From the NCBI GenBank assembly GCA_025454095.1, contig JALOPC010000104.1, positions 1-6,087 of the forward strand: DNA of 6,087 nucleotides, read 5' to 3'. Position numbers and translations under genes: made by a program. Below are positions 1-5,465 of this stretch, in pieces. Numbering within the stretch: the stretch's first letter is position 1; each line of letters starts with the position of its first letter. The stretch is from Syntrophales bacterium. GTDB lineage: Bacteria > Desulfobacterota > Syntrophia > Syntrophales > UBA2192. The notes beneath the pieces were generated by a model, which was not told the DNA's origin, did no database searches, and saw only the letters and a list, made by a program, of their open reading frames with translations.

Positions 1-173
1 GTCTTCTTGGCGCCGTCCTTGGTGACCGGGTTCTGGAGCGAGTAGCCCGACTCCTTCGCCTTGTAGCCCCCGTATGCGCCGGCGCCGGCCGCCGCCGCGT
101 ACCAGCAGCCCGAGAGGGCGGGGATCACGAAAAAAAGCAGCGCGGCACAGGCAATCCTTTTCCTGGTTTTCAT
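1..173 (-). CDS. Small lipoprotein with Gly/Ala-rich segment, 3' end outside window
   Basis: Only the first 57 codons are present; the gene continues past the left edge. It begins with a positively charged n-region (MKTRKR), a hydrophobic core, and a lipobox LSGC with the cysteine at residue 23, so the mature protein should be lipid-modified and membrane-anchored after signal peptidase II cleavage. Directly after the cysteine comes an Ala/Gly-rich stretch (residues 25-36, WYAAAAGAGAYGGY-like), which recalls the glycine-zipper segments of small Gram-negative envelope lipoproteins, followed by a polar region with a KESGYSLQNP-like sequence. The start is supported by a GGGGGG purine run six bases upstream of the ATG. 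It lies downstream of the 96-residue membrane protein on the same strand, 106 bases away, with no clear terminator between them. The family cannot be assigned from this fragment. Confidence 0.8.
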   Translation of the reverse strand, partial: MKTRKRIACAALLFFVIPALSGCWYAAAAGAGAYGGYKAKESGYSLQNPVTKDGAKK

Positions 174-279
174 GGTTATCCCCCCGGATGAATGATTCCG
201 CTCCGGGAGTTCAACCCCGGGCGCCCAATTTCTTTATCGCGCCTTCATGCGACGGACTTTAGCGGCGACAGGCAGAATC

Positions 280-570
280 CTATTTTCCCTGCGGCCGGGA
301 CGTCCGCTGTTTCCAGGCATCGGCGTGCGCCTTGTACTCGGGCCAGGCCTGCAGGCCCATGACGACGGCAATCAAGAGGGCGATCGCCGCGACGAGCCGC
401 TTTTTCCCCGACGGAGCGAAGAGGGCGACGACCGCCGAGACGAAACCAGCCAGGGCGAGGAAGAACAGACGGCCGTCAGGGGAGAGGATGGCCAGGCCGG
501 GCACGAGGGACAATGCGACCAGACCGAGCAGGGCTGTCGCGGTGGTTGCCTTGAGCTTCGGGATCGTCAT
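280..570 (-). CDS. Small integral membrane protein, three predicted TM helices (96 aa), unknown family
   Basis: I do not recognise the family. The 96-residue product has three hydrophobic segments at about residues 10-29, 34-52 and 58-75. They are separated by short turns: a Pro-Asp-Gly turn near residue 31 and a basic GKKR turn near 55-58. A hydrophilic, basic C-terminal tail of about 20 residues (WPEYKAHADAWKQR) follows. By the positive-inside rule the GKKR loop, and with it the basic N-terminus, should be cytoplasmic, which would put the C-tail on the other face; this topology is tentative. The ATG is preceded by CTGGAG with 8-base spacing. The gene lies beyond a strong terminator that closes the cyclophilin operon, so it probably has its own promoter in 571-644, where only a weak TTGCAC/TGCATT pair (17-base spacer) is visible. 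The shared strand with the lipoprotein downstream allows co-transcription. Confidence 0.7.
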   Translation of the reverse strand: MTIPKLKATTATALLGLVALSLVPGLAILSPDGRLFFLALAGFVSAVVALFAPSGKKRLVAAIALLIAVVMGLQAWPEYKAHADAWKQRTSRPQGK

Positions 571-644
571 GTGCGGGTCTCCAGGAATGCAGTCCTTCCC
601 AACCCTGCGTGCAAATTCCGTTCTCGGCCGATGTTCCCGCGATG

Positions 645-675
645 AAAAAAGGCGGCGCCCGATTCAGGCGCCGCC
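645..675 (-). terminator. Intrinsic terminator closing the cyclophilin-DUF1523 operon
   Basis: A perfect 9-bp GC-only inverted repeat (GGCGGCGCC at 651-659 and GGCGCCGCC at 667-675) encloses a 7-base loop. On the minus strand the hairpin is followed at once by six T residues (645-650 read in reverse). This is the classical Rho-independent layout. It lies 44 bases past the stop codon of the DUF1523-like gene. The U-tract exists on the minus-strand transcript only, so the terminator is directional. Confidence 0.9.
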
Positions 676-718
676 CTGCATATCCGACTGGCAGGCTGTC
701 GATTGCGGAAAAACCCGC

Positions 719-1057
719 CTACTTCATCTCCTCGATTTTCACCACGTTCTCGTACATCGACAGGATCGGGATCCGCCAGCCGTACTTCCAGATCTTGACC
801 TTTTTCCCCTTCAGGCGGATGGCCTCGTTCTGGATGGTCCCCGAGTCGAACTTGAACCGGTAATTCGCGTCGGAGTTCACCAGGGGCTTGTACTCGGTGG
901 CGATCATGAACTTGCCGTCCACCATGGTCATCTGCGCGTCGGTGATCGTCGTGACGACCGTGTCCGAGACGAAGTAGCTGTACAGCGGAACGAGGATGAC
1001 GACGAGGATCGTGGCCACGATGCCCTTGAACTTCGCGCTCTTGAAAAACTCGACCAT
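719..1057 (-). CDS. Short DUF1523-like membrane-anchored protein (112 aa)
   Basis: An N-terminal hydrophobic helix at about residues 12-30 follows a basic start (KSAKFKG), so the protein is a signal-anchor type with its remaining ~80 residues probably periplasmic. Three stretches resemble the DUF1523 family as I remember it: SDTVVTTITDAQMTMVD after the anchor (31-47), YRFKFDSGTIQNEA (66-79), and YGWRIPILSMYENVV near the C-terminus (92-106). DUF1523 proteins are usually about 170 residues; this one is much shorter and seems to lack the middle segment between the first and second motifs. No cysteines are present. The start has GGAG 8-9 bases upstream. The gene begins 13 bases after the cyclophilin stop, so the two are almost certainly co-transcribed, and a terminator follows. 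The function of DUF1523 is not known. The assignment is by remembered motifs, not by a search. Confidence 0.8.
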   Translation of the reverse strand: MVEFFKSAKFKGIVATILVVILVPLYSYFVSDTVVTTITDAQMTMVDGKFMIATEYKPLVNSDANYRFKFDSGTIQNEAIRLKGKKVKIWKYGWRIPILSMYENVVKIEEMK

Positions 1058-1070
1058 AACCCGACTCCTG

Positions 1071-1565
1071 TCAGACCGGCTCGGCTTCCGTGACCGCCAG
1101 CTTCACCATTTTGTCCCCCTGCCGGATCGCGTTGACCACGTCCATCCCCTCGACGACCTTGCCGAACACGGTGTGCCTGCCGTCCAGGTGGGGCTGGGGC
1201 GAGTGGGTGATGAAGAACTGGCTGCCATTGGTGTTGGGGCCCGCATTGGCCATGGAGATGAACCCCGTGCCGTGCTTCAGGGGGTTGCCCTTGCACTCGT
1301 CCTCGAAGGAGTAGCCCGGGCCGCCCCGGCCCGTGCCCGTGGGGTCTCCGCCCTGGATGACGAAATCGTCGATCACGCGGTGGAACACGACGCCGTCGTA
1401 GAAGCCCTCCCGGGCCAGGAAGACAAAGTTGTTGACCGTCTTGGGGGCGTGCTGGGGGTAAAGCTCGAGGACGATCGCGCCTTTTGTCGTCTCCAGGGTC
1501 ACCCGGTAGTTCTTGCCCGCGTCGATCTGCATCGCCGGCGCGGTCCTCCACTGCTTTGCTGCCAT
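1071..1565 (-). CDS. Cyclophilin-type peptidyl-prolyl cis-trans isomerase, cytoplasmic
   Basis: This 164-residue protein spans a full cyclophilin fold and should catalyse cis-trans isomerisation of Xaa-Pro bonds. Visible signatures are FHRVI (61-65, R63 equals catalytic Arg55 of human CypA), [10 protein letters not shown] (70-79, Q71), [14 protein letters not shown] (105-118) and [11 protein letters not shown] (127-137, with H131 matching CypA His126). The position of CypA Trp121 appears to be His126 here, a change known to weaken cyclosporin A binding in other cyclophilins. The central motifs are closer to the eukaryotic-like cyclophilin group than to E. coli PpiB. No signal peptide is present, so it should be cytoplasmic. 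The ATG at 1565 was chosen because AAAGGAG sits 9 bases upstream. The frame stays open to an ATG at 1643, but that codon lies inside the predicted promoter and upstream of the expected transcript start. First gene of a two-gene operon with the DUF1523-like gene. Confidence 0.95.
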   Translation of the reverse strand: MAAKQWRTAPAMQIDAGKNYRVTLETTKGAIVLELYPQHAPKTVNNFVFLAREGFYDGVVFHRVIDDFVIQGGDPTGTGRGGPGYSFEDECKGNPLKHGTGFISMANAGPNTNGSQFFITHSPQPHLDGRHTVFGKVVEGMDVVNAIRQGDKMVKLAVTEAEPV

Positions 1566-1574
1566 GGGTTCGTT

Positions 1575-1581
1575 CTCCTTT
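1575..1581 (-). promoter_or_regulatory. Ribosome binding site fixing the cyclophilin start
   Basis: AAAGGAG on the minus strand, 9 bases before the ATG at 1565. It decides between this start and the in-frame ATG at 1643, which would add 26 residues with no cyclophilin character. Confidence 0.8.
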
Positions 1582-1614
1582 CGATTCCCGCGCGGCGGGA
1601 ACATCATGGGTTCA

Positions 1615-1643
1615 TTGCTAACAGAGCCCGACGGACAAGTCAA
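1615..1643 (-). promoter_or_regulatory. Candidate sigma70 promoter for the cyclophilin operon
   Basis: On the minus strand, TTGACT (1638-1643, five of six to consensus) is separated by exactly 17 bases from TAGCAA (1615-1620, three of six). The -10 box is preceded by TGT, an extended -10 element that could compensate for the weak hexamer. Transcription would begin near 1608, giving a leader of about 43 bases that contains the AAAGGAG site. Seen by eye only. Confidence 0.5.
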
Positions 1644-1678
1644 GCCGGTGCCGCCCCGCCGGGGGTTCTAAAAAACAG

Positions 1679-1707
1679 TTGCACGAGGGGCAAAACGCGG
1701 GCATAAA
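1679..1707 (+). promoter_or_regulatory. Candidate promoter for the MFS gene, possibly leaderless
   Basis: TTGCAC (1679-1684) and CATAAA (1702-1707, four of six to TATAAT) are separated by 17 bases. A transcript would start 6-9 bases after the -10 box, at or within a few bases of the ATG at 1714. The -35 match is weak (three of six). The candidate gains some weight because the MFS gene has no Shine-Dalgarno sequence. Confidence 0.3.
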
Positions 1708-1713
1708 CACCCG

Positions 1714-2853
1714 ATGCTCCTGCGCGACATCTCCTTCGTCCTTGTCACCACCGTCGCCGTCTACGCGTCGGTCTATGCCCCTCAGCCCATCCTGCCCCTG
1801 CTGGCCGGGGAGTTCGGCCAGACGACGTCCGGCGGGGCGCTGCTCATGACGGCGGTGCTGCTGCCCCTGAGTTTTGCCCCCCTGTTCTACGGCCTGCTGC
1901 TGGAATCACAGCCCGCCAAGAGGATGCTGCTGGTCACGATCGGCATCCTTGCGCTGCTGCAGGCCGCCTTCGGGGCCGCCGAGTCCTACGGCCTGCTTCT
2001 GACCGTGCGGCTCTTCCAGGGGGCCTGCGTGCCGGCGATCCTCGCCGCCATCACGTCCTACCTCGCCTACACGGTGGACCGGGAGCACATCCAGCGGGCC
2101 ATGACCTACTTCGTGGCGGCCAACATCCTGGGCGGGTTCGCGGGACGGGTCCTCTCGGGCTGGGTGGCGACGAACGCAGGCTGGCGTTACACCTTCTTCC
2201 TGCTTGCCCTCGCGCTGGCCGGTTGTTTTGTCGCCGTCACGAGGATGAAGGCCGACTCGCGCCTGTCCATGGCGCCCGTCCGCCTCTCGGCCATCGTGCC
2301 GATCCTGCGGAACGGCGACATTGCGAGGCTCTACGCCGTGGCCTTCGCGATCTTCTTCGCCTTCATGGCCCTGCTCACCTTCCTGCCCTTCCGGCTCAAG
2401 GAGATCGACCCTTCCTACTCGGCCTTCCTGATTTCGATGGTGTATTCGGGGTTCCTCATGGGCATGGTGATGTCGGCGGGGGCCACCCGGATCATCCGGT
2501 ATGCCGGCGGCGAGAAGCGGGCCATGACGATCGGGCTTGTCGTGTACGGGCTCGCCATGCTGGCTTCCAACGTGCCCAGCGGCGCAGGCATCTTCGCCAT
2601 CATGTTCGTCATGTGCGGGGGGATGTTCTTCGTCCATGCCGTCGCCATGGGGACGATGAACAAACTCGCCGAGGAGAACCGCGCCGTCGCCAACGGGCTC
2701 TACATCTCCATCTACTACACGGGGGCGGCCCTGGGCTCCTACGTGCCGGGTCTGATCTACCAGGGCGCCGGCTGGGCGGCATTCACCCTCACCCTGACGG
2801 CGGCCATCGCCGCCGCCGTCGCGATCACCCGGGGGCTGAAGATCTCCGGCTGA
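1714..2853 (+). CDS. Major facilitator superfamily transporter, YnfM-like, 12 TM
   Basis: The 379-residue product has about twelve hydrophobic helices (roughly 8-28, 43-62, 70-88, 93-115, 130-150, 158-176, 205-226, 235-255, 270-286, 292-313, 325-347, 352-371), with the central cytoplasmic loop near 178-203. It is an inner-membrane secondary transporter of the MFS. Useful signatures are YAPQPILPLLAGEF in helix 1 (21-34), RLFQGACVPAILAA in helix 4 (99-112, MFS motif B type with Arg99), and GGFAGRVLSGWVATNAGWR (140-158), an antiporter motif C-like segment followed by the conserved GWR. These resemble the YnfM-type putative efflux branch. The loop 2-3 motif A is degenerate (YGLLLESQPAKR). The substrate cannot be told from sequence. 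The ATG is the only reasonable start: a stop lies 45 bases upstream in frame, with no GTG or TTG between and no purine-rich site at normal spacing. It is divergent from the cyclophilin operon. Confidence 0.93.
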   Translation: MLLRDISFVLVTTVAVYASVYAPQPILPLLAGEFGQTTSGGALLMTAVLLPLSFAPLFYGLLLESQPAKRMLLVTIGILALLQAAFGAAESYGLLLTVRLFQGACVPAILAAITSYLAYTVDREHIQRAMTYFVAANILGGFAGRVLSGWVATNAGWRYTFFLLALALAGCFVAVTRMKADSRLSMAPVRLSAIVPILRNGDIARLYAVAFAIFFAFMALLTFLPFRLKEIDPSYSAFLISMVYSGFLMGMVMSAGATRIIRYAGGEKRAMTIGLVVYGLAMLASNVPSGAGIFAIMFVMCGGMFFVHAVAMGTMNKLAEENRAVANGLYISIYYTGAALGSYVPGLIYQGAGWAAFTLTLTAAIAAAVAITRGLKISG

Positions 2854-3274
2854 CGCGGGTCCTCATCGCCCCAGGTCTGTCGCCGCGCGGTTCAGGCTGC
2901 TTCCCTGCGCGCTGCGGCCGGCAGGCGGCGTCCCTGCTCATCGGTTCCCGGCGGGCGAAACGTTGCGATCGCCGATGCCGGATCGCGGTGAAATAAGCCT
3001 GGTTCCCCGCAGGCAGCACCCCCCCTGAAAATCAGCGAAAAAGCCCAGAGCTCGAAAGCATTCCGGTAAAAAATTTGCATGCCCTATGTCGGGCTTGACG
3101 CCTGGCGGACAACCGCATTCCGGCCTGTTGTTGCGATGCAGGACAAACGCCAGCCCCGTCGGAAGAAGAGTTCCTGTGTCCCCCTGACAGGTGGGCCCAG
3201 CGGAAGTGTAGGGCGCTGTGTACAGTCCGTCGACGCCGGCGGGAAAAAACGTATAGGAAGGGAACTGCAGCACA
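2854..3274. other. 421-base intergenic region without a supported gene
   Basis: No reading frame here has a plausible start signal or protein-like composition. The first part is GC-rich and includes a 6-bp inverted repeat GCGATC/GATCGC (2965-2970, 2981-2986, 10-base loop) with no T-tract, so it is not a convincing terminator for the transporter gene. Around 3020-3080 the sequence becomes AT-richer, as expected of a promoter region for the downstream operon, and includes the sigma54-like site listed separately. A second candidate is CTGACA (3184-3189, five of six to the -35 consensus), 17 bases, then TGTAGG (3207-3212, only three of six). A 9-base direct repeat, GCATTCCGG, occurs at 3058-3066 and 3115-3123. 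A purine run ending near 3264 (AGGAAGGGAA) is the likely ribosome binding site for the gene at 3275. Confidence 0.6.
3064..3079 (+). promoter_or_regulatory. Candidate sigma54 (-24/-12) promoter
   Basis: GG (3065-3066), exactly ten bases, then GC (3077-3078), with TTTGCA covering the -12 element, which matches the TTGCA part of the consensus. The -24 part is poorer: after GG it reads TA where the consensus has CA. Transcription would start near 3090, about 185 bases before the ATG at 3275. No activator site was recognised. A chance match in an AT-rich patch is quite possible. Confidence 0.25.
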
Positions 3275-4285
3275 ATGAAACGAGCGGCAATTTTTTGGCT
3301 ACTGGCTATTGTCTTTGCGGCGATGGCGCCTGTCTCCGCCCTGGCTGACTGGAAGGTCCACTACACGGGCAAGGCGGGGCAGATGTTCGGCTACGGCGGG
3401 CGGGGGAGTTTTTCCTCGAAGGCCCAGTGCGAAGCCGCCCGGACAAGCCGGCCGGGGTTCGAGAGGAATAACTCCTATTGCAGCGGCTTCGACCCCCCGA
3501 AGCCCTACGTCGCCCCCGCGCCGGCCTATCGGCCGCCCTCCGGGCAGCAGGCCGGCGGGCAGGTCCAGCAGCCCGACCCGGCGGTACTCGAGGCCCAGCG
3601 CAGGCAGGAGGAAGAGGCCGCGAAGCAGCGCGCGCAGATCGCCGCCATGGAACAGGCGGCCGCCGTGATGCAGCAGCAGCAGTTCGACCAGGGCAGGAGC
3701 ACCCTTGCCAACGATCTGCGCAACCGGCTGAACGCCTCCGGGGGAACGGGCGGGCAGTCGCTGAGCGACTGCTGGGCGGCCCGTGCGGGCCAGGCATCCC
3801 AGCGAGGCGACCGGGCCGCCGCGAAAACCTACGCCGACTACTCCATCGCGGCCCGGGAAGGCAAGTCCGTCCCGGCGTGCCAGGCGGCGGGTCAGTCCCC
3901 CGCGGTCCCCATGCCGCAGGGCGTGACCATCGTCGATGACAATCCGGTGCGGCGGCTGACGGAAGAAAAGCGGCAGCTCGACACCCGGATCGCCACCCTG
4001 TCCGGCAAAAGGGCAGAGGCCCGGGCGACGGCGGAGAAGAAGAAAGCCGAGGTGGAGACCCTGGAAAAAGCAAGCCGGAGCGCGACGGACCCGAAGGCGA
4101 AGGCGGAGACGGACACCCTCCTGGCCGAGGCGAAAAAAGCCCTCGCCGATGCTCAGGAGCAGGACAGCAGGGCCACGCAGGAGATCAACCGGGCGCAGGA
4201 AGAGCTGAAGGTGGTCAACGAGGCGAAGGCGCGAGCCGAACAGTCACGGTCCGGCGCATCGGCCGGCGGCAACGCGGCCCGCTGA
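3275..4285 (+). CDS. Exported coiled-coil protein with N-terminal cysteine-pair module
   Basis: I do not recognise a named family. The 336-residue product starts with a clear signal peptide (MKR, hydrophobic core, ALA|DW, cleavage predicted after residue 24), so it should be periplasmic or outer-envelope. Next is a compact module (26-73) starting DWKVHYTG, with Gly-rich turns, then FSSKAQCEAAR and a second cysteine 17 residues on (C52, C69), a likely disulfide. A Pro-rich linker (74-90) leads to a Gln/Ala/Glu-rich helix (102-140). Residues 163-202 form a TPR-like helical pair flanked by C166 and C202. Residues 224-325 are a long charged heptad-like coiled coil rich in Lys, Glu and Ala. A purine run (AGGAAGGGAA) precedes the ATG, slightly far at 10-11 bases. 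It is followed after 53 bases by the TPR-PDZ-thioredoxin gene, probably in one operon. A structural or scaffolding role is only a guess. Confidence 0.88.
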   Translation: MKRAAIFWLLAIVFAAMAPVSALADWKVHYTGKAGQMFGYGGRGSFSSKAQCEAARTSRPGFERNNSYCSGFDPPKPYVAPAPAYRPPSGQQAGGQVQQPDPAVLEAQRRQEEEAAKQRAQIAAMEQAAAVMQQQQFDQGRSTLANDLRNRLNASGGTGGQSLSDCWAARAGQASQRGDRAAAKTYADYSIAAREGKSVPACQAAGQSPAVPMPQGVTIVDDNPVRRLTEEKRQLDTRIATLSGKRAEARATAEKKKAEVETLEKASRSATDPKAKAETDTLLAEAKKALADAQEQDSRATQEINRAQEELKVVNEAKARAEQSRSGASAGGNAAR

Positions 4286-4338
4286 GAACAGGAATCATCC
4301 CGAAGGGGAATCCTATTGATGAAGGGAAGGGAAGACAG

Positions 4339-5394
4339 ATGATAAGGACAAGAATGCTGATTGTCATTGCGGCCGTGCTGCTCTGCGCAACTTCGGCCTG
4401 GGCCCAGCAGGCCGTCCCGGAGGCGGCCAAGAAGCACTTGCTTGCCGGGATCGACGCCATCGAGAAAGCGAAAACGCCTTCGGATGTCGACAGGGCCGTG
4501 GGGGAGTTCGAGGCGGCTGCGAAGATCGCCCCCGACTCGCCCGAGGCATACTATTTTCTCGGCAAGACCCTCTCCATGACCCGCGGCAGGACCAAGCAGG
4601 CCATCGACGCCTACAACCGCTACCTGGCCCTCGCGCCCAATGCGCCCGACGCGGCGAAGGTGAAGGCCGAGGTTGCCGAGCTGGAAAAACTCCGGGCCTG
4701 GGCGCGCAAGTCGGGCTCCATCGGCATGGCCGCCGTGGCCCTGCCCGACGGGTTCTACCTCCGCAGCGTCTACCCCGCCTCGCCGGCTGCGGCGGCGGGC
4801 CTCAGCCAGGGCGACAAGATCGTCGCCGTGGACGGAAAACAGACGAAGGGCCTCTCCCTTCTGCAATTCAGCGAATTGCTGGACGGCGCGCCCGGATCGA
4901 CCTGCACCATGGACGTGGTGAGAAAGGCGCAGCCCGTGAAGGTGAGCTTCAAGCGCACCGAGCCCTTCGGCAACAAGGCCCTGTTCCAGGAGATCGACGG
5001 CGGCGATCTCGGGGCCGAGGTTGCCCAGTCGAAAACCCCCGTGGCGGTCTTCTTCTGCACGAGCTACAACACGGATTGCGCGACCCTGAACCGGATGTCC
5101 ATGCGGTTCCTGGGTCCTTACCGGGGCAAGGTGAAGTTCGTCACGATCAGCGTGGACGAGACCCCGGAGCTGGCGAAGAAACTCAACATCACGACCATCC
5201 CCACGACGCTGCTCTACAAGAACGGCGATCACGTGGGGACGGTCAAGGGCAATAACTTCAACGAACTGCTGCAGAAAATGAACGTGATGGTCGCCGAGGA
5301 CTCGGCCCCCCAGCAGGGCGCCGCTCCGGCGCAGGCGGGCCGCCCGGCGCCTGTCGGCCAGGAAGCGCCGTCCGGGGGGCGAGGCAGGCGGTAA
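4339..5394 (+). CDS. Exported TPR-PDZ-thioredoxin-like fusion protein with altered active site
   Basis: The 351-residue protein carries a signal peptide (MIRTR, hydrophobic core, AWA|QQ, cleavage near residue 22). Domain one (about 28-118) is helical and TPR-like: AVGEFEAAAKIAPDSPEAYYFLG and then AIDAYNRYLALAPNAP show the usual repeat spacing. Domain two (about 127-206) is a PDZ domain, best seen in YPASPAAAAGLSQGD and KIVAVDGK (145-167). Domain three (about 222-315) is a thioredoxin fold: PVAVFF, a cysteine site, VKFVTISVDETPELAKKLNI, then TTIPTTLLYKNG with the conserved cis-proline (P288). The usual WCGPC is replaced: alignment puts Asn at the nucleophilic cysteine position, keeps the second cysteine (C247), and adds C240 six residues before it. 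A Pro/Ala/Gln-rich tail ends in RGRR. Tandem GGGAAGG repeats lie 4-12 bases before the ATG. TPR and PDZ suggest peptide or partner binding. The target and redox activity are unknown. Confidence 0.93.
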   Translation: MIRTRMLIVIAAVLLCATSAWAQQAVPEAAKKHLLAGIDAIEKAKTPSDVDRAVGEFEAAAKIAPDSPEAYYFLGKTLSMTRGRTKQAIDAYNRYLALAPNAPDAAKVKAEVAELEKLRAWARKSGSIGMAAVALPDGFYLRSVYPASPAAAAGLSQGDKIVAVDGKQTKGLSLLQFSELLDGAPGSTCTMDVVRKAQPVKVSFKRTEPFGNKALFQEIDGGDLGAEVAQSKTPVAVFFCTSYNTDCATLNRMSMRFLGPYRGKVKFVTISVDETPELAKKLNITTIPTTLLYKNGDHVGTVKGNNFNELLQKMNVMVAEDSAPQQGAAPAQAGRPAPVGQEAPSGGRGRR

Positions 5395-5420
5395 TCGAAC
5401 AGATCGAACAGACATTGGAA

Positions 5421-5457
5421 AATAAAAAGCCCGGTCGTTGTGACCGGGCTTTTTATT
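5421..5457. terminator. Bidirectional intrinsic terminator between convergent genes
   Basis: A perfect 16-bp inverted repeat (5421-5436 and 5442-5457) surrounds a 5-base loop, GTTGT. The GC core GCCCGGTC/GACCGGGC is flanked by an A-run on the left and a T-run on the right, so both strands produce a hairpin followed by a U-tract. It lies 26 bases past the stop of the TPR-PDZ-thioredoxin gene and 8 bases past the stop of the convergent gene, and should serve both. Confidence 0.95.
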
Positions 5458-5465
5458 GTGCCGCT

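Noticed and set aside
203..220. CCGGG/CCCGG hairpin around TTCAACC, resembling a tRNA T-arm
   Set aside because: The 5-base arms do not fit a T-arm with the TTCAACC loop in register, and no anticodon or D arm lies upstream; it also lacks a T-tract, so it is not a terminator.
3058..3123. Direct repeat GCATTCCGG, 57 bases apart, as an operator pair or insertion scar
   Set aside because: Only nine bases and two copies, with no symmetry or mobile-element remnants between; chance is an adequate explanation.
3207..3256. TATAGG near 3254 as a -10 box for the gene at 3275
   Set aside because: It would start transcription inside the probable ribosome binding site, and the matching -35 (TCGACG, 16-base spacer) is weak.
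2938..3348. Open frames on both strands in the gap before 3275 (minus 2938-3273, plus 3079-3348)
   Set aside because: No ribosome site, no recognisable motif, low-quality composition, and the plus-strand frame overlaps the signal peptide coding of the gene at 3275.
4339..4410. Cysteine at residue 16 of the fusion protein as a lipoprotein attachment site
   Set aside because: The preceding residues are Leu-Leu, not a lipobox; the cysteine lies within the hydrophobic core of a signal peptide with a good AWA cleavage site further on.
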